Shown: positions 35,202 to 44,071, numbered from the stretch's first letter. The stretch is DNA of 64,000 nt from an uncultured Pelagibacteraceae bacterium (GCA_902612605.1 CACMDY010000001.1:124001-188000); one strand, 5' to 3'. A program made the numbers and translations. Notes: generated by a model not told the origin, from the letters alone.

Positions 35202-36650
35202 ATGTCCAATTATAAAACTGTCTTTTTTACATTAGGGGTTTTGCAAATTATTTTAGGTCTTTCAATGATTGTACCTATTTTGGTTCAATTAATATTTGAC
35301 CAAATTGATGCAGGATTTATCGGATCAATGATTGTTACTATTGTTTTTGGATTTTTATTTTTCATTTCTAATTATGATCACGATAAAAAGATAAGTTTAC
35401 CTCAAGCTTTTTTGCTCACAGCACTTTCGTGGTTAAGTATTGCTATATTTGGTTCTTTACCTTTAATTTTTTCTAGTACGGATTTGAGTTTTACAGATGC
35501 GTTTTTTGAGAGCATGTCTGGTATTACAACAACAGGATCTACAATTATAACGAATCTAAATGAAACATCTAAAGCGATATTACTTTGGAGAGGAATGTTG
35601 CAGTGGTTTGGTGGTATTGGAATTATCGTAATGGCAATCACTTTAATGCCTTTAATGAATATAGGGGGTATGCAACTTTTCAATATTTCATCTAATGATA
35701 CTTCTGAAAAAATTTTTCCTAAAACTAAAGAAGTTTCTTTGAGATTATTGTCTATATATTCCTTATTAACTTTAACTTGTGCTTTTTTTTATTTTATATT
35801 TGGGATGAGTTTTTTTGATAGCATCGTGCATGCTATGACAACAATAGCGACTGGAGGTTTTGCAAATTATAATGAATCTATAGGTTATTTTAACAGCTCG
35901 TTAATAGAAATTAATGCAATAATATTTATTATTCTTGGAAGTATACCTTTTATTAGTTACATCAAATACTTGGCTGGAGATAGAAAAATATTTTTCAAAG
36001 ACACACAAATAAAAACTTTTATAATTTTGGTTATTATTTCAATTCTTTTAATGTTTTTTTATTTATCTGTTATAAATAAAAGCTTAACTGAGATAAGTTT
36101 TTTATCTGTTAGCTTTAATATAATTTCTATTTTAACTGGAACAGGATATGCTACAGAAAACTTTAGTAATTGGGGTCAATTTCCATTAGTATACTTCATA
36201 ATTTTAATGTTCATTGGAGGCTGTGCAGGCTCTACAACTTGCGGAATAAAGATTTTTAGAGTTCAAATTTTGTATCAATTCATATCTAACCAGCTGAAAA
36301 AAATAATTTACCCTCGAGGAATTTTCAAAATTAAATATCAAAATAATAATGTGGATGAAAAATTTATGGACTCAATTATTTCTTTTATATTTCTTTATAT
36401 ATTAATATTTTTTGTTGTGACTGCGCTTTTATCGCTTGATGGATTAAATTTTATTACGGCAATTTCAGCAGCTGCCACGTCAATTTCAAATGTTGGTCCG
36501 GGTTTAGGCGATATTATTGGTCCAAACGGAAGTTTTTCAAGCCTGTCTGATTTTTCTAAATGGGTTCTCAGTGCTGCAATGATACTTGGAAGGTTGGAAT
36601 TATTTGCTATTCTAGTATTATTCATTCCATCTTTTTGGAGAAAATATTAA
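35202..36650 (+). CDS. trkH: Potassium uptake protein TrkH
   Basis: This 482-residue membrane protein has four pore-loop motifs carrying the selectivity-filter glycines: GITTTGST (about 107-114), TIATGGF, GTGYATENF and SNVGPGLG. TrkH forms the K+-conducting subunit and normally needs the NAD-binding subunit TrkA, which is not in the window. The TAA overlaps the ATG of the following AmpG-like gene by one base, an odd but clear translational coupling. Length matches family members. Confidence 0.93.
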   Translation: MSNYKTVFFTLGVLQIILGLSMIVPILVQLIFDQIDAGFIGSMIVTIVFGFLFFISNYDHDKKISLPQAFLLTALSWLSIAIFGSLPLIFSSTDLSFTDAFFESMSGITTTGSTIITNLNETSKAILLWRGMLQWFGGIGIIVMAITLMPLMNIGGMQLFNISSNDTSEKIFPKTKEVSLRLLSIYSLLTLTCAFFYFIFGMSFFDSIVHAMTTIATGGFANYNESIGYFNSSLIEINAIIFIILGSIPFISYIKYLAGDRKIFFKDTQIKTFIILVIISILLMFFYLSVINKSLTEISFLSVSFNIISILTGTGYATENFSNWGQFPLVYFIILMFIGGCAGSTTCGIKIFRVQILYQFISNQLKKIIYPRGIFKIKYQNNNVDEKFMDSIISFIFLYILIFFVVTALLSLDGLNFITAISAAATSISNVGPGLGDIIGPNGSFSSLSDFSKWVLSAAMILGRLELFAILVLFIPSFWRKY

Positions 36651-38023
36651 TGTTTGAAAAAAAACAAACTTGGTCAGAATCTATTTTAGTTTACAAGGAT
36701 ATTCGAATGCTAAGGATATTACTTCTTGGTGCAATTAGTGGATTTCCTTGGGTTTTAATTGCCAGCAGTTTAAGCCTTTGGCTAAAAGAAGAAGGTTTAA
36801 GTAGATCAACTATTGGATGGGCAGGTTTAATATTTGGGGTTTACGCCTTTAATTATTTGTGGGCGCCAATAATTGATAGAATACAAATTCCATTTTTAAC
36901 AAAAAGATTAGGGCATCGACGAGGCTGGATTGTCCTAATGCAAATTATAATTTTATTTAGTTTAATTGTTTGGAGTTTTATTAACCCTACAGAAAATTTG
37001 GCGTTACTAATTAGTGTTGGATTAGTTATAGCAATTGCTTCGGCTACACAAGATATTACAGTTGATGCGTTGAGAATCGAACAAATTAATGCTGATGAAG
37101 GAAAATCTATGGCAGCAGGTGCTGCTATGGCTGTAGTTGGATGGTGGACCGGATATAAGTTAGGTGGCGTTATAGCATTGTTTACTGCCGAATTTTTTCA
37201 AAACATTGGAATTGAAGATTACTGGCAAACTACTTTTTTAGTTCTTGGTGTTGTAGTAATCCTGATGAATATAGGTTTAATGTTTATACACGAGCCTATA
37301 ACAACAGATAGGCAAAACAAACAAAAAGAGGCAGACGAATTAATACAATCAAAACTTGGATCAAATAATATAATAACAAAATTTATTGCTTATATTACTG
37401 GCACAATAGGAGGTCCAATAATTAGTTTCTTCAAAAAAAATGGTTTCTCAATTGCAGTTGGAATCCTAGGCTTTGTCTTTCTTTTTAAAATTGGAGAAGC
37501 CTTTCTTGGAAGAATGTCCATAGTTTTTTATAAAGAGGTTGGATTTTCAAAAGGTGAAATAGCCATATACTCAAAAACTTTAGGCTGGATAACGACAGTT
37601 GTATTTACATTATTAGGTGGAATATTTGCTATGAGAGCTGGCACAATAAAAACAATGTTTATTGCAGGTGGATTTATGGCAGCAACAAATTTATTATTTG
37701 CTGCTCTCGCGTGGTCAGGAAAATCTGAATGGTTGTTTGCTTTAGCGGTTATCGCTGATGATATATCTGCAGCATTTGCAACTGTTGCTTTTGTAGCCTT
37801 TATCTCTCTTTTAGTGGATAGGACTTATACCGCTACACAGTATGCACTTCTAGCTTCAATTGGAACTGCAGGAAGAACGACACTTGCTTCCTCATCCGGT
37901 GCTTTAGTTGATTGGCTAAATGGAGACTGGGGAACCTTTTTTATAATTACCACTTTAATGGTTATCCCATCTTTAATTTGTTTATGGTTTATAAGGAATA
38001 AAATTAAAATTGGTGCAAAATAG
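36650..38023 (+). CDS. AmpG-like major facilitator permease
   Basis: The ATG at 36650 shares a base with the trkH stop and gives about 457 residues with 12 or more membrane helices. The N-terminal GAISGFPWVLIASSLSLWLKEEGLSRSTIGW matches the AmpG family, which imports anhydro-muropeptides from the periplasm for cell-wall recycling. Related MFS members (acetyl-CoA transporter family) are an alternative, and the substrate is not proven. The next gene encodes an NlpC/P60 peptidase overlapping by 11 bases, which fits a muropeptide theme. Confidence 0.85.
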   Translation: MFEKKQTWSESILVYKDIRMLRILLLGAISGFPWVLIASSLSLWLKEEGLSRSTIGWAGLIFGVYAFNYLWAPIIDRIQIPFLTKRLGHRRGWIVLMQIIILFSLIVWSFINPTENLALLISVGLVIAIASATQDITVDALRIEQINADEGKSMAAGAAMAVVGWWTGYKLGGVIALFTAEFFQNIGIEDYWQTTFLVLGVVVILMNIGLMFIHEPITTDRQNKQKEADELIQSKLGSNNIITKFIAYITGTIGGPIISFFKKNGFSIAVGILGFVFLFKIGEAFLGRMSIVFYKEVGFSKGEIAIYSKTLGWITTVVFTLLGGIFAMRAGTIKTMFIAGGFMAATNLLFAALAWSGKSEWLFALAVIADDISAAFATVAFVAFISLLVDRTYTATQYALLASIGTAGRTTLASSSGALVDWLNGDWGTFFIITTLMVIPSLICLWFIRNKIKIGAK

Positions 38024-38756
38024 TTTTTTTTTAAAAGAGCCTTTTGTTGATATATTAGAGGAACCAAAGAAGAACTCTAATATTAGCTCTCAACTTATAC
38101 ACGGTGAGAATTTTAAAATAATTAGTAAAAAAAAAAATTATTTTAAAATAAAGACTTCATATGACAAATATTCAGGCTTCATAAAAAAAATTGATAGCTA
38201 CAAAAAATTCAATCCAACTCACAAAGTTGGAATTTTAAAAGCTAGAATTTATTTGGGTAATAAAAGAGAAAAATCAAATAAGTTTTTACCATTTACGAGC
38301 AAAATACAAATTTTAAAAAGAAATCAAAATTTCATTATGTATAAAAAAGATAAATGGCTAAGATCAAAAGATATATTTCCAATTCAAAAAAAAAATACTG
38401 ATTTTGTAAAAATATTTAAAAGTTTTCTAAATTGTAAATATAAATGGGGTGGAAAAACATTCGAAGGAATTGATTGTTCAGCTCTATTGCAAATATTTTA
38501 TAAATTTAATAATAATTTTTTTCCGAGAGATACGATTGATCAGGTTAAATTAAAAAAAGGTGTGGGATACAAAAAAAAATTTAAAAAAGGTGATATTATT
38601 TTTTGGAAAGGACATGTTGCTATATGCATCAATACAAATGATCTTATCCACGCTTATGGTCCAAAAAAAAGAGTGATCATAATGCCAATTAAAAAAACGA
38701 TAAAACTTATTAAAGAAACCGCAAAATTAGATGTAAAGAAAATAACAAGGATCTGA
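38013..38756 (+). CDS. NlpC/P60 cysteine peptidase with N-terminal SH3-like domains
   Basis: The start is probably GTG at 38013 (a TTG lies one codon upstream), giving about 247 residues. Two SH3-like segments (about 1-60 and 68-125) precede an NlpC/P60 domain with Cys 155 in GIDCSALLQ, His in GHVAICIN and a following HAYG. The layout resembles YkfC-type dipeptidyl peptidases that cut gamma-D-Glu-meso-DAP in murein peptides. There is no signal peptide, so it probably acts in the cytoplasm on imported peptides, consistent with the AmpG-like neighbour. Its end is 1 base from the opposing tyrA gene. Confidence 0.85.
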   Translation: MQNSFFLKEPFVDILEEPKKNSNISSQLIHGENFKIISKKKNYFKIKTSYDKYSGFIKKIDSYKKFNPTHKVGILKARIYLGNKREKSNKFLPFTSKIQILKRNQNFIMYKKDKWLRSKDIFPIQKKNTDFVKIFKSFLNCKYKWGGKTFEGIDCSALLQIFYKFNNNFFPRDTIDQVKLKKGVGYKKKFKKGDIIFWKGHVAICINTNDLIHAYGPKKRVIIMPIKKTIKLIKETAKLDVKKITRI

Positions 38757-38757
38757 A

Positions 38758-39651
38758 TTATTCTCGACCAAAATCAGGTTTAGAAATATCTTGTTTTTGA
38801 GAAATTATTTGTTTTCTTACTACTTTTGAATTGACTAATTTTTTTATTATCTTTGAATTTTCTTTCTTGCTTATATTCTTTTTAAAATCTTCTAAATTTT
38901 TCATAAAAAGATTTATTGCTTCAATCATATTAGTTTTATTCTCGAAAAATATATCTCTCCACATTATTTCGTTGGATGCAGCAATTCTTGAGAAATCTCT
39001 TAATCCGCCTGCACTAAATTTAATCAAATTTTTATTCTTTTTTTTTTGAAAATCCTGAGCAGTTTTTATTAAATTGTAAGCAATCAAGTGAGGTAGATGG
39101 CTAGTGACTGAAAAAATTTTATCATGATCATCAGGGTTCATAATAATTATTTTAGATCCTAAAGATTTCCAAAATTTCTCTACTTTTTTTTGTTTTAGAA
39201 CATTTTTATCTTTTATTATTATGCACCACTTGTTTTTGAACAAATTCGCATTACCATATTTGGGCCCACTAACTTCAGATCCTGAGATAGGATGACTCAT
39301 CACCCAAGCAAGATTCTTTGATAATTTTTTTTTTTTTAAAGAAATTAGATTTTTTTTTGTTGAACCAACGTCAGTTATAATTGATTTATGATTGAGATTT
39401 TTATTTAATGAAGAAAAAAATTTAGGATATTCACTCATAGGAGTGCTTAAAATCACAAGATCAATTTGTTTCAAATTTTTATCTAACCTTGTTAAAAATT
39501 TAATTTTTTTGTTAAATTTTTTAATAATAGATTTATATTTTTTTGATTTTTCAAATACAAAAAAATTTTTAGAAATTTTTTTTTGTATTGACGCCTTTAA
39601 TATTGACGAGCCTATCAATCCGCAACCAATAATAAGAATATTATTAAACAT
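38758..39651 (-). CDS. tyrA: Prephenate/arogenate dehydrogenase
   Basis: This 297-residue protein opens with the NAD(P)-binding loop IIGCGLIGSSI (about 6-16). It then has LSTPMSEY, TDVGSTK and the catalytic-region HPISGSE and TSHLPHLIAYNL typical of TyrA. It makes the last dehydrogenation step to 4-hydroxyphenylpyruvate or tyrosine. There is no fused chorismate mutase or ACT domain. Its start overlaps hisC upstream by 8 bases, as in many alphaproteobacteria, suggesting that the aminotransferase may also serve aromatic synthesis. Confidence 0.93.
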   Translation of the reverse strand: MFNNILIIGCGLIGSSILKASIQKKISKNFFVFEKSKKYKSIIKKFNKKIKFLTRLDKNLKQIDLVILSTPMSEYPKFFSSLNKNLNHKSIITDVGSTKKNLISLKKKKLSKNLAWVMSHPISGSEVSGPKYGNANLFKNKWCIIIKDKNVLKQKKVEKFWKSLGSKIIIMNPDDHDKIFSVTSHLPHLIAYNLIKTAQDFQKKKNKNLIKFSAGGLRDFSRIAASNEIMWRDIFFENKTNMIEAINLFMKNLEDFKKNISKKENSKIIKKLVNSKVVRKQIISQKQDISKPDFGRE

Positions 39652-40726
39652 TTTTAAAAATAGTATTCATTCTTTTAAGGAATATTTGGTTTTCTTTTGT
39701 GTTGCCAATTGTAAGTCTTAGACAATTTTTTATGCCATAGGAATTCATTTCTCTAAGTATAATTCCATATTTCTGTAATTTTTTTAAAGTTGTGTCTGCG
39801 TTAAATTTTGCTTTTTTGAAATCTAATAAAAAGAAATTTCCAGATATTTTGTTTGTACCAATATTATATTTTAACATCTCATTTTTAATTTTTTTGCACC
39901 ATTTAAGATTATGTATTACTGACTTTTTAACAAATTTATTGTCTTTAAGTGATTCAACAGCACAAATTTGAGCAAATTTATTTACGTTAAAAGGTGGTTT
40001 AATTTTATATAATTCTTTAATTATAGATTTATCACCGTATCCCCAGCCTATCCTTAATGAAGCTAGACCATAGATTTTTGAAAATGTTCTTAAAATAAAT
40101 ACATTTTTAGAGTTTTTAAATAACTCAATTCCAGACTTGTAATCCTTATTCTTCATATATTCAAAATATGCATCATCAACAACCAATAAAATATTTTTAT
40201 TTAATCTTCTCCTTAAGCCTAATAGCTCGTTTTTTGTTAAATAAGTTCCTGTTGGATTATTTGGATTTGCAATAAAAACAATTTTTGTTTTTTTTGATGT
40301 CTTTTTAAGAATTTCTTTAACTGAAACTTTAAAATTAATTTCTTTAGCTAATTTTACATTTGCTCCAACAATTTTGGAATATATCCTATACATGAGGAAA
40401 CTGTACTGAGGAACAACAACTTCATCATTCTCTCTAAGGAACAATTGACAAAGCATTTGAATTACTTCGTCAGAACCAGAGCCACAAATTATCTTGGATT
40501 TATCACAACCATACTTCTTTGATATTTTTTGTGTTAACTCCGAAAATTTACTATCTGGATATTTTGATATATCAAATTTAGACTTAACAATTTTTTCGAC
40601 ATTTTTACTGACACCTAAAGCAGATTCATTTGCAGATAACTTAATAATATTTTTATTACCAGCCAATAAGGATTTTCCTGGTTTGTAACTCTCTAATTTT
40701 ATGTTTTTAAATCTTAGCAATGTCAT
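39644..40726 (-). CDS. hisC: Histidinol-phosphate aminotransferase (also possibly aromatic)
   Basis: This 360-residue fold-type I aminotransferase has GSGSDEVIQ, NPNNPTGTY, the VVDDAYFEY substrate strand, the PLP lysine in RTFSKIYGLASLRIGWG and the final CLRLTIG arginine. It transfers amino groups in histidine synthesis. The tight pairing with tyrA, as in other alphaproteobacteria, suggests aromatic transamination as a second job. It is divergent from metX. Confidence 0.93.
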   Translation of the reverse strand: MTLLRFKNIKLESYKPGKSLLAGNKNIIKLSANESALGVSKNVEKIVKSKFDISKYPDSKFSELTQKISKKYGCDKSKIICGSGSDEVIQMLCQLFLRENDEVVVPQYSFLMYRIYSKIVGANVKLAKEINFKVSVKEILKKTSKKTKIVFIANPNNPTGTYLTKNELLGLRRRLNKNILLVVDDAYFEYMKNKDYKSGIELFKNSKNVFILRTFSKIYGLASLRIGWGYGDKSIIKELYKIKPPFNVNKFAQICAVESLKDNKFVKKSVIHNLKWCKKIKNEMLKYNIGTNKISGNFFLLDFKKAKFNADTTLKKLQKYGIILREMNSYGIKNCLRLTIGNTKENQIFLKRMNTIFKNV

Positions 40727-40788
40727 AGTAGATATTTTACTATAAATAGTCTTTTAACTAGATAAAACAATAATTAATTGAGCAATAT

Positions 40789-40817
40789 TTGACATATAAA
40801 TTCCTTTGAAGTAAAAG
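40789..40817 (+). promoter_or_regulatory. Sigma-70-type promoter of metX
   Basis: A perfect -35 TTGACA (40789-40794) is followed by a 17-base spacer and TAAAAG (40812-40817), which matches four of six -10 positions. The predicted start point is at about 40823, the first bases of the SAM-II aptamer stem. The agreement between promoter and riboswitch position supports both calls. Confidence 0.6.
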
Positions 40818-40821
40818 CTGC

Positions 40822-40880
40822 ATGCGCTGATTTATACTGAATTGCGAGCGCTATAAAAAAACCGCTAAAATGTTTTTTTT
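40822..40880 (+). promoter_or_regulatory. SAM-II riboswitch of metX
   Basis: GCGCT (40824-40828) pairs with AGCGC (40847-40851) as P1. The loop GATTTATACTGAATTGC and the downstream GCTAAAA (40864-40870) match the conserved SAM-II (metA-motif) pattern: GCGCUGAUUUA, AUUGC-AGCGC, A-rich joiner, GCUAAAA pseudoknot strand. SAM-II binds S-adenosylmethionine and represses metA/metX genes of alphaproteobacteria. Eight Ts follow at 40873-40880. I can see no strong Shine-Dalgarno before the ATG at 40907. The class is recognised from the conserved core; SAM-V, known in SAR11, does not fit as well. Confidence 0.88.
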
Positions 40881-40906
40881 CTCACAATTCAATCAGCACA
40901 ATTATT

Positions 40907-42040
40907 ATGAATAAGAATATTGATACAAAAAAAATAATTATATCAAATCCCCTTAAATTGGATTGTGGTAAGGAAATTAGTAACTTTCCAATAGCATATG
41001 AGACATATGGGGAATTAAACAGGGAAAAAAGTAATGCAATATTAGTTTTCCATGCTTTGACTGGAGATCAATATGTTTCTGGAAAAAACCCAATAACTAA
41101 TAAAGATGGTTGGTGGAGTTATGTTGTTGGAGAAAATAAGCCAATTGATACAAATAAATTTTTTGTGATTTGTGCAAACGTTATGGGCGGCTGTATGGGA
41201 TCTTACGGACCTAGCACAATAAATGAGTCCACTGGTAAACAAATAGGAACTGATTTTCCAATTATAACTATTAACGATATGGTTAACGCTCAATATGAGC
41301 TAATTAAATATTTAGAAATTGAAAAACTTTTTGCTGTAGTAGGTGGTTCAATGGGTGGAATGCAAGTGCTACAATTTGTTGCCAATTTTCCAGATAAAGC
41401 AAAACTCGCAATTCCGATTGCTTGTACATCTAGTCACTCGGCACAAAACATAGCGTTTAATGAATTAGGAAGACAAGCAATTATGGCTGACAGCAAGTGG
41501 GAAAATGGATTTTATAGTAATTACAAATTAAATCCTGACAAAGGTTTAGCAGTAGCAAGAATGGCAGCACATATTACTTATCTTTCTGAAAAAGGATTGC
41601 AGGAAAAATTTGGAAGAAAATTGCAAGATAGGGATAGCCTAAGATATGGATTTGAGGCAGATTTTCAAATTGAGAGTTATCTTAGATACCAAGGATCTGT
41701 ATTTGTTGATAGATTTGATGCTAATAGTTATCTATATATAACTCGTGCAATGGATTATTTTGACTTATCCAAACAGCACAAAGGAAATTTATCTGATGCA
41801 TTCAAAAAAACTAAAACAAAATTTTTTGTAATATCATTTACATCAGATTGGTTGTATCCAACATCGGAGAATAGAGAAATAGTTATGGCGCTAAATTCTA
41901 TTGGTGCAGATGTCGGATTTGTTGAAATAGAATCTGATAAGGGGCATGACTCATTTTTGCTTGATGTTCCAAGTTTCCTAAAGACACTTGGGGATTATAT
42001 TAATTCAACCTACAAAGTTATAAATGAAAGAAGAATTTAA
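40907..42040 (+). CDS. metX: Homoserine O-acetyltransferase
   Basis: This 377-residue alpha/beta-hydrolase-fold acyltransferase has the nucleophile Ser 148 in VVGGSMGGMQ, the Asp in TSDWLYP and the His in SDKGHDSFLL. NVMGGCMGSYGPSTIN is typical of MetX. It acylates homoserine with acetyl-CoA (some members use succinyl-CoA) for methionine synthesis. It is controlled by the SAM-II leader upstream and overlaps metW by 17 bases, an alphaproteobacterial arrangement. Confidence 0.95.
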   Translation: MNKNIDTKKIIISNPLKLDCGKEISNFPIAYETYGELNREKSNAILVFHALTGDQYVSGKNPITNKDGWWSYVVGENKPIDTNKFFVICANVMGGCMGSYGPSTINESTGKQIGTDFPIITINDMVNAQYELIKYLEIEKLFAVVGGSMGGMQVLQFVANFPDKAKLAIPIACTSSHSAQNIAFNELGRQAIMADSKWENGFYSNYKLNPDKGLAVARMAAHITYLSEKGLQEKFGRKLQDRDSLRYGFEADFQIESYLRYQGSVFVDRFDANSYLYITRAMDYFDLSKQHKGNLSDAFKKTKTKFFVISFTSDWLYPTSENREIVMALNSIGADVGFVEIESDKGHDSFLLDVPSFLKTLGDYINSTYKVINERRI

Positions 42041-42620
42041 CATTATATCTAATTTGATAGAGGAAAATACTAGAGTTCTAGATGTCGGTTGTGGCAATGG
42101 TGACTTGATGAAATTTTTACAACAAAACAAAACTAAAGATATTCGTGGATTAGAAATTTCTAAAGAAAAAGTTCAAAATTGTTTATCAAAAGGATTAACT
42201 GTCATAGAGGGTAATGCTGAAAGCGATTTAAAACAATTTCCTAAATCGTCTTTTGATTACGTTATTTTAAGCCAAACATTACAAGCTTTTCTTAATCCTG
42301 AATTAGTAATTAATGAATTACTTAAAGTAGGAAAAAAAGTAATTATTACGATACCTAATTTTGGTTACTGGAGAGTTAGACTACAATTATTGTTTAAGGG
42401 CACAATGCCTGTAACAGAAAATTTACCTCATGAATGGTACAATACACCAAATTTACATATGTGCACAATTAAAGATTTTTATAATTTTTGCAGTAGTAAG
42501 AATATTAAAATATTTAAGTCTATCGCTTTAAAAAAAAGTCGAATTTCAGAAATAAATAAATCAAATTTAAATTATAAAAATCTTGACTCTCACTTAGGTA
42601 TATTTTTAATAGAAAGTTAA
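42024..42620 (+). CDS. metW: Methionine biosynthesis protein MetW
   Basis: This 198-residue protein has a class I methyltransferase fold with DVGCGNGDLMKFL (about 20-32) and the MetW-specific FGYWRVRLQLLFKGTMPVTENLPHEWYNTPNLH. MetW pairs with MetX and is thought to activate it or to act in methionine synthesis; a methyl-transfer reaction is not established. It starts inside metX and its stop directly precedes gloB. Confidence 0.94.
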   Translation: MKEEFNIISNLIEENTRVLDVGCGNGDLMKFLQQNKTKDIRGLEISKEKVQNCLSKGLTVIEGNAESDLKQFPKSSFDYVILSQTLQAFLNPELVINELLKVGKKVIITIPNFGYWRVRLQLLFKGTMPVTENLPHEWYNTPNLHMCTIKDFYNFCSSKNIKIFKSIALKKSRISEINKSNLNYKNLDSHLGIFLIES

Positions 42621-43340
42621 ATGAAAGTAGAAATTATTAAGTGTCTGGAAGATAATTTTTCTTACATTTTAATTAATGAAGCTAATAGAAACTGTTGTGT
42701 TGTTGATCCTGGTGAAGCAGACCCAATTATAAATTATTTAAAGAAAAATAAATTAAATTTAAAATATATATTAAATACACATCATCATCATGACCATGTT
42801 GGTGGGAATGAGGAATTAAAAAAAAAATTTAATGCAGAAGTAGTAGGTTATATTGGAGATAAAAACAGAATACCTCAAATTGATATTTGCTTAAGTGATG
42901 GTGAAATTTGGAAGAAGGATATTTTTGAAGCAAAAATATATCATGTCCCTGGCCATACAATAGGTCATATCTGTTTTCATTTTTTTAAAAATAAGTTAAT
43001 TTTTACAGGAGATACTTTGTTCTCTTTGGGATGTGGAAGAATTTTTGAAGGGAGTTATGAGCAAATGTACAACTCACTACAAGTTTTAAAAAATTTAGAT
43101 AAAGATACAAAAATTTATTGTGGACATGAGTATACTTTAAAGAATTCTGAATTTTGTTTAGCACAAGATTCCAATAACAATGAATTACTAAACAAAATTA
43201 AAAAAATTAAAGAAAAAATTAAACAAGGTAAAACTAGTATGCCATCGACGATTGGTGAGGAACTTAATTGTAACATTTTTCTTAAGTCAAACGATCTAGA
43301 AAATTTCAAAAAATTGCGGGATTTAAAGGATAATTTTTAA
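42621..43340 (+). CDS. gloB: Hydroxyacylglutathione hydrolase (glyoxalase II)
   Basis: This 239-residue metallo-beta-lactamase-fold enzyme has the metal-binding THHHHDHVGG (53-62), HVPGHTIGH, FTGDTLFSLGCGR and CGHEYT, all diagnostic for glyoxalase II. It hydrolyses S-lactoylglutathione to lactate and glutathione. The C-terminal domain is short but present. It directly follows metW with no spacer. The rplU promoter lies downstream. Confidence 0.95.
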   Translation: MKVEIIKCLEDNFSYILINEANRNCCVVDPGEADPIINYLKKNKLNLKYILNTHHHHDHVGGNEELKKKFNAEVVGYIGDKNRIPQIDICLSDGEIWKKDIFEAKIYHVPGHTIGHICFHFFKNKLIFTGDTLFSLGCGRIFEGSYEQMYNSLQVLKNLDKDTKIYCGHEYTLKNSEFCLAQDSNNNELLNKIKKIKEKIKQGKTSMPSTIGEELNCNIFLKSNDLENFKKLRDLKDNF

Positions 43341-43350
43341 GTTATTAAAC

Positions 43351-43378
43351 TTGACTATAATACAACCCGGACTATATT
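43351..43378 (+). promoter_or_regulatory. Sigma-70-type promoter of the rplU operon
   Basis: TTGACT (43351-43356; one mismatch) is separated by 16 bases from TATATT (43373-43378). The predicted start is about 20 bases before the rplU ATG. It is the only promoter-like pair in the 64-base gap after gloB, and separates ribosomal genes from the metabolic genes upstream. Confidence 0.55.
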
Positions 43379-43404
43379 GCTCCCTATAAAAATTAAGGCT
43401 AACT

Positions 43405-43806
43405 ATGTCATTCGCAGTAATTCAAACAGGTGGTAAACAATATAAAGTTAAAGCTGGAGAGATTCTTAAAGTTGAAAAACTCGAGGATTCAAAAGAAAAT
43501 TCAAAAATAGAGTTTAATGAAATACTAGCTTACGGAGATGATAAAAATTTAGAGTTAGGAGAGCCAACTATTAGTGGAGCTAAAGTTGAAGCTGAATTAA
43601 TAAAAAATGGAAAAAATAGAACAGTTCTTATTTTTAAAAAAAGAAGAAGGCAAAATTCGAGAAGAAAGAATGGTCATAGACAAAAATTTACAATGGTAAG
43701 AATAAGTAAAATCTATTCAAAAGATGGTAAAGTTATTTCTGAAGCAGAAAAAAGAAAAGAAATACCATCAAAAAAAACAGTTGAAACTAAGGAAGCAGCT
43801 AAATAA
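43405..43806 (+). CDS. rplU: 50S ribosomal protein L21
   Basis: This 133-residue protein has the L21 core FAVIQTGGKQYKVKAGEILKVEKL and the RRRQNSRRKNGHRQ-like rRNA-binding loop. A Lys/Glu-rich tail of about 30 residues extends past the E. coli length (103 aa), common in alphas. It leads the rplU-rpmA-obg operon. Confidence 0.96.
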   Translation: MSFAVIQTGGKQYKVKAGEILKVEKLEDSKENSKIEFNEILAYGDDKNLELGEPTISGAKVEAELIKNGKNRTVLIFKKRRRQNSRRKNGHRQKFTMVRISKIYSKDGKVISEAEKRKEIPSKKTVETKEAAK

Positions 43807-43816
43807 AAAGTAATTT

Positions 43817-44071
43817 ATGGCAACGAAAAAAGCAGGTGGATCGTCAAGAAACGGAAGAGATAGTGCGGGTCGTAGACTGGGTGTGAAAAAATATGGCGGC
43901 GAGATGGTTGTGCCTGGCAACATTATTGTAAGACAAAGGGGAACTAAAATATTTCCTGGAGAAAATGTTGGCATGGGTAAAGACCATTCTATTTTTTCAG
44001 TTGTTAAAGGTAAAGTAGAGTTTAAAAAATCAAAATCTGATAGAACTTACGTTTCTGTAAAGCCCAATTAA
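43817..44071 (+). CDS. rpmA: 50S ribosomal protein L27
   Basis: This 84-residue protein starts [24 protein letters not shown], so the flexible N-terminal arm near the peptidyl-transferase centre is of the standard gram-negative form without a cleavable extension. [13 protein letters not shown] and GKDHSIF are typical. It follows rplU by 10 bases and precedes obg. Confidence 0.97.
   Translation: MATKKAGGSSRNGRDSAGRRLGVKKYGGEMVVPGNIIVRQRGTKIFPGENVGMGKDHSIFSVVKGKVEFKKSKSDRTYVSVKPN

Noticed and set aside
36560..36649. N-terminal extension of the AmpG-like permease into trkH
   Set aside because: The extra 30 residues are not hydrophobic in the family pattern and overlap trkH by 90 bases; the ATG at 36650 fits the family start and a stop-start overlap.
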